Below, in pieces: positions 1 through 4,988 of a DNA stretch of 6,407 bases. The number at the start of each line of letters is the position of its first letter. The stretch's first letter is position 1. Where the stretch lies: the NCBI GenBank assembly GCA_044221805.1, contig JBGAOK010000140.1, forward strand, positions 1 through 6,407, given 5' to 3'. A program made the position numbers and the translations under genes. The stretch is from Meridianimarinicoccus sp044221805 (GTDB taxonomy: Bacteria > Pseudomonadota > Alphaproteobacteria > Rhodobacterales > Rhodobacteraceae). The notes under the pieces were generated by a model. That model was given only the letters and a program-made list of their open reading frames with translations. It was not told the origin of the DNA and did no database searches.

Positions 1-1133
1 CCGGCCCGACGCAAGTCGCGCAGCGGCCGCGGCTCCAGCATCGAGGCGCGGTTCAGCAGGTCGATCCCGGCGACCCGGGCCATGATCTCGGGCTTGCGGG
101 CCCGGGCATAGGCGTCCAGCACCGCAGCCGCGCCGGGGTCTGCGGCCTCGGCCACCAGATCGGCCAGGCAGCGGATGTCGGCCAGCGACATGTTCAGCCC
201 CTGCGCGCCGATCGGCGGCACCACATGGGCGGCCTCGGCCACCAGCGCGAGGCGCTCGGCGCTCAGGCTATCGGCGATCTGGCTGATGATCGGCCAGATC
301 GTCCGGCCGCCGGTCAGGGTCAGTTCGCCCTGCACCCCGGCCGAGCGTTCGGTGGCGGCGGCGCTGAAGGCCGCAGGGTCCAGCGCCAGCAGCCGTTCCG
401 CCTTGGGCCCGTGTTCCATCCAGACCACCGCCGAGCAGGGCAGCTCGTCGCGGTCGGGCAGGGGCACCAGGGTGAACGGCCCGCCCGAGCGGTGCACCTC
501 GGTCGAGACATTGCCGTGGGGCTCGGGATGGGTGACCGCGAAGGCCAGCGCCTTCTGGGCATAGCGCACGGTGCGCACCTCGATCCCGGCGACCCGGCGC
601 AGGGTCGAGTTGCGCCCGTCGGCGGCCACGGCGAGCCGGGCACGGACTTGCGCGCCGTCCGAGAGCCGCAGCCGCACTTCGGTCGAGCGGGACAGCAAAC
701 CGGTTGCGGCGACACCGGTGCGGTGGCTGACGGCCGGCAGTCCGGCCAGGGCAGCGGCGAATTCCCGCCGCAGCAGCCAGTTCGGCAGGTTCCACCCGAA
801 CGGCAGGTCGCCGATTTCGGCCGCGTCGAAGTCGCGGACGGAGCGCGGCAGGGGCGTCTCGCCGCCGGCATCGACGATTCGCATGACCTTGAGCGGGCTG
901 GCGTGGGGGGCCAGCCGGTCCCACAGGCCGATCGTCTCGAGAAAGGCCTGGGCCGGTTGCAGGAACGCCGTGGTCCGGAGGTCGGCGCCGGGCGCGTCGC
1001 GCTCGGTCACCGGGGTTTCCGGGTCCACGCAGAGCGTTCTCAGGCCGCACGCGCCGAAGGCCGCCGCGGCGGCCATGCCGGCGATGCCGCCACCGGCGAC
1101 GACAATGTCGAAATCCGCGACCTGTGCTGTCAT
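1..1133 (-). CDS. ubiH: UbiH/UbiF/COQ6-family FAD-dependent ubiquinone-biosynthesis hydroxylase (partial, C-terminus off the left edge)
   Basis: Flavoprotein monooxygenase expected to hydroxylate the aromatic ring of a ubiquinone precursor at the inner membrane, using O2 and reduced FAD. The frame is open from the ATG at 1133 to the window edge (377 codons; the family is about 390-410 residues, so only the tail is missing). Visible motifs are the N-terminal dinucleotide-binding GGGIAG (residues 14-19) after a hydrophobic strand, the mid-protein ADGRNSTLR motif (about 171-179), and the FAD ribityl-binding stretch AEAAHVVPPIGAQGLNMSL (about 299-317), the most diagnostic part. The start is supported by GGAGG at 1139-1143, 5 bases upstream. 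AEAAH replaces the usual GDAAH; I believe this is a tolerated variant in alphaproteobacteria. Which ring position it hydroxylates (UbiH, UbiF or UbiL role) cannot be read from sequence, so the symbol is at family level. It follows a small membrane-protein gene on the same strand but appears to have its own promoter. Confidence 0.93.
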   Translation of the reverse strand, partial: MTAQVADFDIVVAGGGIAGMAAAAAFGACGLRTLCVDPETPVTERDAPGADLRTTAFLQPAQAFLETIGLWDRLAPHASPLKVMRIVDAGGETPLPRSVRDFDAAEIGDLPFGWNLPNWLLRREFAAALAGLPAVSHRTGVAATGLLSRSTEVRLRLSDGAQVRARLAVAADGRNSTLRRVAGIEVRTVRYAQKALAFAVTHPEPHGNVSTEVHRSGGPFTLVPLPDRDELPCSAVVWMEHGPKAERLLALDPAAFSAAATERSAGVQGELTLTGGRTIWPIISQIADSLSAERLALVAEAAHVVPPIGAQGLNMSLADIRCLADLVAEAADPGAAAVLDAYARARKPEIMARVAGIDLLNRASMLEPRPLRDLRRA

Positions 1134-1154
1134 GCTGCCCTCCGCTTGCCGGTG

Positions 1155-1182
1155 ACTATAGTCTGGACGCGAGCGGGGTCGA
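1155..1182 (-). promoter_or_regulatory. Candidate sigma70-type promoter for the UbiH-family gene
   Basis: On the minus strand a -10 box TATAGT (1160-1155, 5 of 6 to consensus) lies 16 bases after a -35-like TCGACC (1182-1177, 4 of 6). Transcription would start near 1148, giving a short leader that still contains the GGAGG ribosome site. The -10 lies inside a perfect 10-bp palindrome, GACTATAGTC (1154-1163), which is a rare AT-containing patch here. The palindrome might be an operator, but I know no factor for it. Confidence 0.45.
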
Positions 1183-1198
1183 GCGGACAGCCCGCCGC

Positions 1199-1215
1199 GC
1201 CCGGCGCTTCCGGGC
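1199..1215 (-). other. GC-rich hairpin in the gap between the small membrane gene and the hydroxylase gene
   Basis: A perfect 6-bp inverted repeat, GCCCGG and CCGGGC, flanks a 5-base loop. It lies 35 bases after the stop of the 73-residue protein gene and upstream of the hydroxylase promoter, a reasonable place for a terminator. There is no T-run after it on the minus strand, so a classical intrinsic terminator is not supported. Confidence 0.3.
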
Positions 1216-1249
1216 CGGGGCGGCGGTCAAGGCAGCAGAGTGCCGCCGG

Positions 1250-1471
1250 TCAGCCCTGCGAGACGACGACGATCGCGGCCAGAACCGTCGCGACAAGGAT
1301 CAGCGCGATGATGATGAGCCCGCCGAAACCGAACAGCGCTGTCGCGCCGATCCAGACCAGGAGTGCCGCAAGTGCCAGGCCGAGCGCCTTCAGCTCGTCC
1401 ATGTTCCAGCCGAGGAAGACGGCGGGGAGATCGTCGTGGTGGTGCGGGTCACTGAGGCTCGACTCGGCCAT
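1250..1471 (-). CDS. Small two-helix membrane protein of unknown function (73 residues)
   Basis: Unrecognised small protein. The N-terminal ~28 residues are polar and acidic with a triple histidine (SDPHHHDDLP, residues 7-16), followed by a PAVFLGW segment and about 42 nearly continuous hydrophobic residues (about 30-71). A glycine-rich FGFGG turn near 47-51 splits these into two transmembrane helices, which would place both termini on the same side of the membrane. The chosen ATG is preceded by AAGGAT (1479-1484) with 7 bases between it and the start. An in-frame longer reading to about 1702 would overlap the upstream phosphatase gene and gains no recognisable sequence. The pattern of a PAVF-G-x-x-x-DEL segment before two helices faintly recalls the small TIGR03750-type membrane proteins of conjugation loci, but no conjugation genes are nearby and I do not assign it. 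Codon use and the good ribosome site suggest it is real. It lies between a phosphatase and a ubiquinone hydroxylase on the same strand. Confidence 0.75.
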   Translation of the reverse strand: MAESSLSDPHHHDDLPAVFLGWNMDELKALGLALAALLVWIGATALFGFGGLIIIALILVATVLAAIVVVSQG

Positions 1472-1522
1472 GGGGGATCCTTTCGTTTCGGTGGCTGTCA
1501 CATGCTGCGGCGCGGCAATCGA

Positions 1523-1550
1523 GGGGGAGGATTGTCGCAGTCGCTCCCCC
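1523..1550 (-). terminator. Long hairpin just after the phosphatase gene, possible terminator
   Basis: GGGGGAG (1523-1529) and CTCCCCC (1544-1550) form a 7-bp perfect stem. It continues inward as GATTG (1530-1534) pairing with CAGTC (1538-1542), including one T-G pair, around a 3-base loop, with G1543 bulged. It begins 12 bases past the phosphatase stop. The bases that follow on the minus strand (TCGATTG) are not a strong T-run, so it may instead be a processing or attenuation hairpin between this gene and the small membrane gene. Confidence 0.45.
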
Positions 1551-1562
1551 CAATTCTTCGGA

Positions 1563-2213
1563 TCAGAGATACCATGCCAGGGCGCGCAGGAAAGTGGCCA
1601 GATCGTCCGTGTGGTAGTGGACATGGTCGCCCGGTGCCCGGTCATCGGCGACATGGACCGTGCCCATGCCGAGCGCATGGGGAATTGCAAGGTTGCGGGC
1701 ATCGTCCTCGAACATCACCGCGGCCTCCGGCGCCAGGCCGTCGGCGGCGATCACCGCGGCGAAGGCAGCCTCGGCCGGCTTCGGCTGGAACCCGGTCTCG
1801 GCGATGCCGTAGACCGCATCGAACACCCCTTCGAGCCCGCAGGCCTCGAGGACGCGGAGCGCATAGTCGGCGCAGCCGTTGGTGTGCACGATCCGCCGGC
1901 CCGGCAGTGCCAGGATTGCCGCGCGCAGGTCGTGATCCCGGTCCAGCGCGGACAGAGAGATGTCGTGCACCCGCGCCAGATAGGGCCGGGGGTCGACGCC
2001 ATGCTCGACCATCAGCCCTGACAGCGTGGTGCCGTAGACCTCCCAGTAGTGCCGGCGCAGCCGGTCTGCCTCGGCCCGGTCAACCCCGAGGGTGTCCATG
2101 ACATAGGACGTCATCCGCACCTCGATCTGGTCGAAGAGGCGCGCCCGGGGCGGGTAGAGGGTGTTGTCCAGGTCGAAGACCCAGATCGACCGGTCGGCGA
2201 GGCGCTGTGGCAT
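1563..2213 (-). CDS. HAD-superfamily phosphatase, pyrimidine 5'-nucleotidase type (SDT1-like)
   Basis: A 216-residue cytosolic hydrolase predicted to remove phosphate from nucleoside monophosphates, most likely UMP/CMP, by the HAD Mg2+-dependent phospho-aspartate mechanism. Motif I is FDLDNTLYP (residues 13-21), with nucleophile Asp14 and acid/base Asp16. Motif II is the Thr of HTNG (Thr111), motif III Lys145 in QPKPAEA, and motif IV FEDDARNL (168-175). The helical cap lies between motifs I and II. The DLDNTLYP start and FEDD..N motif IV match the SDT1/pyrimidine-5-nucleotidase family (TIGR01993). The ATG at 2213 puts motif I at the usual distance from the N-terminus. A longer in-frame reading to 2324 adds a basic, poorly conserved-looking leader that would run across the GntR operator. 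The ribosome site is weak (GGAC close to the start). Exact substrate is inferred. It is divergent from a GntR regulator and may be controlled by it. Confidence 0.9.
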   Translation of the reverse strand: MPQRLADRSIWVFDLDNTLYPPRARLFDQIEVRMTSYVMDTLGVDRAEADRLRRHYWEVYGTTLSGLMVEHGVDPRPYLARVHDISLSALDRDHDLRAAILALPGRRIVHTNGCADYALRVLEACGLEGVFDAVYGIAETGFQPKPAEAAFAAVIAADGLAPEAAVMFEDDARNLAIPHALGMGTVHVADDRAPGDHVHYHTDDLATFLRALAWYL

Positions 2214-2274
2214 GGGTCCGAAGTGCCAGCAAAGCCGAGTCCGCGCAAGCACCCGGTCCCCTACTTTGCGCTTC

Positions 2275-2302
2275 TTGCCGCGGGCGCCGGCTTGGCATAC
2301 AT
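2275..2302 (+). promoter_or_regulatory. Candidate promoter for the GntR gene
   Basis: TTGCCG (2275-2280) is followed after 16 bases by ATACAT (2297-2302), which is a passable -10 and falls within the left half of the palindrome. Transcription would begin near 2309, leaving a leader of about 15 bases that includes AGGGAG. A repressor on the palindrome would block it. Match quality is moderate only. Confidence 0.35.
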
Positions 2303-2310
2303 TTGTATGC
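2295..2310. promoter_or_regulatory. Perfect palindromic operator, likely for the adjacent GntR regulator
   Basis: GCATACATTTGTATGC is a perfect 7-bp inverted repeat around TT. It lies in the 110-base divergent gap, directly before the AGGGAG ribosome site of the GntR gene. Its ATACA..TGTAT core resembles operators of the FadR/FCD branch of GntR proteins, which often contain TGTATACA-like half sites. Autorepression is the simplest reading. The site also overlaps promoter-like boxes for both directions. Binding by this protein is inferred. Confidence 0.72.
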
Positions 2311-2324
2311 AGGGAGTAGCGCAA
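2296..2324 (-). promoter_or_regulatory. Weak candidate promoter for the divergent phosphatase gene
   Basis: On the minus strand TTGCGC (2324-2319) is spaced 17 bases from TGTATG (2301-2296). The -10 candidate again lies within the palindrome, so a single bound dimer could control both genes. It would give a leader of about 75 bases. The TGTATG match is poor, so this is a suggestion only. Confidence 0.2.
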
Positions 2325-2977
2325 TGTCCGGCATGAAGACGACCCAGAAGGATGCCTACGAACTCATCCTCGACGCGATCGACGTCGGCATCTACCGTCC
2401 CGGAGACAGACTGGTCGAATCCGAGCTGGCAGAGCGGTTCGGCGTATCCCGGACGCCGATCCGGGAAGCGCTGCAGCGACTGGAAACCCAGAGCCTGCTG
2501 ACCCGCGACGGGCGCAGCCTGATGGTGGCATCTCTCGACCACAACCAGCTCGCGGAGCTTTATGTGGTGCGGGCCGAGCTTGAGGGCCTGGCGGCGCGAC
2601 TGGCGGCCCAGCACGCCACCGACGAGGAAATCCGGGTGCTGATGGACATGGTCGAGGCCGACCGGATGCTGATCGGCGACCCCGGCGTGCTGGCCCGGGC
2701 CAACCGGCGCTTCCACAAGCAGATTCACCTGGCGTCCCATAACCGGTTCCTGGTTCAGCAACTGGATCTGGTGCACCGGTCGATGGCGCTTCTGGCCACC
2801 ACGTCGCTGGCGGTCGAAGGCCGGGGCCCGGCGGCACTGGCCGAGCACGCGGCGATCATCGATGCGATTTCCCTGCGGGATGGGGCAGCGGCCGAGACGG
2901 CACTGAAAGCCCATATCAGCCATGCCTTCAAGACCCGGCTCAAGGCGACCCCGGCCGGTCTGGACGCGGCCGAGTAG
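2324..2977 (+). CDS. GntR-family transcriptional regulator, FadR subfamily with FCD ligand domain
   Basis: A 217-residue DNA-binding regulator. Residues ~8-70 form the GntR winged helix: IYRPGDRLVESELAERFGVS (23-42) is the classic entry, SRTPIREALQRLE (42-54) the recognition helix, then the wing RDGRSLMVA. Residues ~74-205 are an all-helical FCD effector domain. Its likely metal- or ligand-contacting positions are NRRFH (Asn127, His131), EHAAIIDAI (His174) and AHISHA (His196, His200); Asn replaces the more common Asp at 127. Such proteins usually sense small carboxylates or sugar acids, but the ligand cannot be read here. The ATG at 2324 is chosen because AGGGAG (2311-2316) precedes it by 7 bases; ATG at 2333 is a less likely alternative. 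No catabolic enzyme or transporter operon adjoins it, so its obvious targets are itself and the divergent phosphatase. It ends 3 bases from the convergent glycosyltransferase stop. Confidence 0.95.
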   Translation: MSGMKTTQKDAYELILDAIDVGIYRPGDRLVESELAERFGVSRTPIREALQRLETQSLLTRDGRSLMVASLDHNQLAELYVVRAELEGLAARLAAQHATDEEIRVLMDMVEADRMLIGDPGVLARANRRFHKQIHLASHNRFLVQQLDLVHRSMALLATTSLAVEGRGPAALAEHAAIIDAISLRDGAAAETALKAHISHAFKTRLKATPAGLDAAE

Positions 2978-2980
2978 GCC

Positions 2981-4876
2981 TCAGGCCATCTGCCCGGCCT
3001 CTGGGGCGCGACCGTGTTCCGTCTTGTCCCAGAAGAACGGCCGATACGCCAGTTCCGCGATCCCGCGCAGGGCGGCAAAGGTCGCGAGCATGCCGTAGGC
3101 GTTCAGGGTCAGCGCCCAGGGCAGCAGCCGGCGCTGCCCGGTCCGGCGCAGCGCAAGCGCGGCAAGCATGAGGTTGACCGCCTCGCTCGCCAGAAGAAGC
3201 AGGATCAGCAGGGCAGCGGGCACCGGACCGGCCAGATCCCGTAAGGGATGCTGCAGACCAAGCGCGATCAGCCACCAGCTCCACAGCACCGGGGCCAGAA
3301 CCGCCTGGACCAGCGTGCCAAGGAACAGGATCTGGACGCCAAGGAAGCCCCTCGGTCCCAGGTCACGCCACAGACGACGCGGATCGCGCATGTGGCTGGC
3401 ATAGGTCATGGCATAGCCCTTCAGCCAGCGCGACCGCTGCCGGATCCATGGCCAGACCCAGGCGTTGGCTTCCTCCAGCGTGGTGGTGTCGATCAGTTCG
3501 GTGCGATAGCCGCGGCGGGCCAGGCGCAGGCCGAGGTCGGCGTCCTCGGTGACGTTATGGGCGTCCCACCCGCCCAGGGCCTCGAGCATCTCGCGCCGGA
3601 AGAACAGGGTGGTCCCGCCCAGCGGCACCGGCAGGCCCAGCCGGGCGATCCCCGGCAGCACCACGGCGAACCAGATCGCATAGTCGATGGCAAAGCAGCG
3701 TGCCATCCAGTTCTGCCGGGCATTGTAGAACCCCAGCCGCCCCTGCAGGCAGGCCACGTCGGGCGGGGCATCGGCGAAGCGTGTCACCACCAGCGCGATC
3801 TGGTCCGGGTCCGGGGCGTCCTCGGCGTCATAAACCCCGACGATCGTGCCGTGGCACAGGTCCAGGGCGTGGTTCAGCGCACGGGGCTTGGTGCGGACCC
3901 CGCCCGGCGGAACCACGATCACCCGAACATGGGCGGGCAGCGCGGTGCGGGTCAGGCAGGCCCTGGTGACGCCATCGTCGGCTTCGACGATCAGGCAGAC
4001 ATCGAGCAGGGCCTTGGGATACTTGAGCCGGCCAAGCCGCACCAGCAACCGCTCGGCAATTCGCGCCTCGCGGAACAGTGGTACCAGCAGCGACACCACC
4101 GGCTGGCGCAGCCGGGCGGGCGGGTGCAGCGGCAGGACGCTGGCACCCGGACGCGTCTGTCGGGCCGGCGCATGGGCGGCAACGGCGGCGACCGCCTTCA
4201 GCCCGGTCAGCGCCGCCAGCGCAAGCACCGCGACCAGCGTCAGGACAAGCAGCAGCGTGTCGGGCGCTGCAACCCCAATCCCGGTGAGACCGGCCAGCCC
4301 CGTGACAATTCCGGTCTGGAACCGGGTTCCGGCCCAGCTGCGGCAGCTTTCGGTCTCAGCCAGGCGGAATTCCGACCTGTGCCGCGTCTCGGCAGGGAAC
4401 AGGCGATCGAGGGTGGCATTCAGCTCCTCTTCGGTGGTCAGGGCGAGCATGACCGGCCCGAACAACGCCTCATAGGTGGCGCGACCGGACTCGAACCGGT
4501 CGGGATAGACAGCCGCGATCACCGTGGCACCGCCGATCCGTCGCCACGGCAGGCAGAGCTGCGTCCGGCAAAGGTCGAGTCCCAGCGCCCGCACCAGTAT
4601 CGGGTCGGGCGGCGAGCGCTGCAGATCAAGCCGGCGGGCCGACCATTGTTCTTCCAGAGCCGAAACGATCTCGGCCTCGCTCAGGCCGTGGTCGGCACGC
4701 AAAAGGTCGCCAAGCCGGGCCTGTATCCTGACCTGACGCTTCAGGCAGGTATCCAGCGCCTCGGCCGACAGGCTGCCGCGCGCGGTCAGGATCGCGCCCA
4801 ACTTCGGCCGCGACGCTGCCGCTGCGGCGGCGTCCGGGCGGGGGAAGGCGATGGCGGTCAACGGCGGGCGGGACAT
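2981..4876 (-). CDS. Membrane GT2 glycosyltransferase with N-terminal MshEN (c-di-GMP-binding type) domain
   Basis: A 631-residue processive-type family 2 glycosyltransferase predicted to polymerise or transfer sugar from a nucleotide sugar at the inner membrane. Residues 25-77 hold two 24-residue MshEN repeats (K25-Q48 and R54-Q77) joined by 5 residues: LG-x-x-L at each start, conserved Leu and final Gln. His replaces Gly at position 10 of the second repeat. The domain continues to about 160 (T2SSE_N-like). Two transmembrane helices follow (about 187-203 and 206-228). The GT-A catalytic core (about 258-490) shows EADD (298-301), DAED (350-353), TEDAD (443-447) and QRSRW (480-484), the D,D,D,QxxRW signature of cellulose-synthase-like enzymes. 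Three or four more helices (about 511-607) and the family tail FFWDKTEHG (614-622) close it. The overall plan recalls NfrB-like proteins, where the module is C-terminal. ATG 4876 lacks a clear ribosome site; an in-frame TTG at 4915 is the only upstream alternative. The sugar and product are unknown. Confidence 0.93.
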   Translation of the reverse strand: MSRPPLTAIAFPRPDAAAAAASRPKLGAILTARGSLSAEALDTCLKRQVRIQARLGDLLRADHGLSEAEIVSALEEQWSARRLDLQRSPPDPILVRALGLDLCRTQLCLPWRRIGGATVIAAVYPDRFESGRATYEALFGPVMLALTTEEELNATLDRLFPAETRHRSEFRLAETESCRSWAGTRFQTGIVTGLAGLTGIGVAAPDTLLLVLTLVAVLALAALTGLKAVAAVAAHAPARQTRPGASVLPLHPPARLRQPVVSLLVPLFREARIAERLLVRLGRLKYPKALLDVCLIVEADDGVTRACLTRTALPAHVRVIVVPPGGVRTKPRALNHALDLCHGTIVGVYDAEDAPDPDQIALVVTRFADAPPDVACLQGRLGFYNARQNWMARCFAIDYAIWFAVVLPGIARLGLPVPLGGTTLFFRREMLEALGGWDAHNVTEDADLGLRLARRGYRTELIDTTTLEEANAWVWPWIRQRSRWLKGYAMTYASHMRDPRRLWRDLGPRGFLGVQILFLGTLVQAVLAPVLWSWWLIALGLQHPLRDLAGPVPAALLILLLLASEAVNLMLAALALRRTGQRRLLPWALTLNAYGMLATFAALRGIAELAYRPFFWDKTEHGRAPEAGQMA

Positions 4877-4887
4877 GCACGGGCCAT

Positions 4888-4903
4888 GCGGGGAAAACCC
4901 CGC
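4888..4903 (-). promoter_or_regulatory. Tetraloop hairpin just before the glycosyltransferase start
   Basis: In the transcript this reads GCGGGG-UUUU-CCCCGC: a perfect 6-bp GC stem with a 4-base loop, ending 11 bases before the ATG at 4876. It occupies the place where a ribosome site would begin, and no Shine-Dalgarno sequence is visible. It could limit translation initiation. If translation began at TTG 4915 the hairpin would lie in coding sequence instead. Confidence 0.4.
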
Positions 4904-4921
4904 CAGACTGCGCAATCGCGG

Positions 4922-4937
4922 TTAATGGCTGCTTAAC
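4922..4937. promoter_or_regulatory. Full CtrA-type binding box upstream of the glycosyltransferase gene
   Basis: TTAA, 7 bases, TTAAC exactly matches the CtrA consensus TTAA-N7-TTAAC, and because a G precedes it (GTTAATGGCTGCTTAAC, 4921-4937) it reads as a full box on both strands. Its near edge is about 45 bases upstream of ATG 4876. I found no other TTAA in the window, so both copies fall at the exact required spacing in a non-coding gap. CtrA is the alphaproteobacterial cell-cycle and motility response regulator. I cannot see a clean -10 at 16-17 bases downstream, so activation versus repression is undecided. Confidence 0.65.
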
Positions 4938-4947
4938 TTGGCCGCGG

Positions 4948-4966
4948 GGTCCCTCTGAACGGGACC
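4948..4966 (-). terminator. Hairpin after carA, possible terminator
   Basis: GGTCCC and GGGACC form a perfect 6-bp stem around a 7-base loop, 22 bases after the carA stop on the minus strand. No T-run follows, so it is not a canonical intrinsic terminator. It lies between carA and the CtrA box and would help separate carA from the glycosyltransferase transcript. Confidence 0.4.
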
Positions 4967-4988
4967 ATAATCGGGTCGGGGCCGCGCC

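Noticed and set aside
899..901. Possible defect in the UbiH-family protein because AEAAH replaces GDAAH (residues 299-303, bases about 225-239)
   Set aside because: The rest of the FAD motif is intact and an acidic residue is kept; to my knowledge alphaproteobacterial members commonly have [AG]EAAH here.
225..2021. 598-codon plus-strand open frame opposite the hydroxylase, small membrane gene and phosphatase
   Set aside because: It spans three recognisable minus-strand genes and their gaps, has low-complexity Gly/Arg/Gln/Ala-rich sequence and no domain. It is a GC-driven shadow.
4482..4502. 7-bp inverted repeat CGACCGG / CCGGTCG with a 7-base spacer
   Set aside because: It lies inside glycosyltransferase coding sequence and is explained by codon choice in a GC-rich gene.
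3248..4936. 562-codon plus-strand open frame opposite the glycosyltransferase
   Set aside because: It mirrors the glycosyltransferase frame, is rich in Gln, Gly, Arg and Pro, and shows no motif, while the minus strand has full GT2 signatures.
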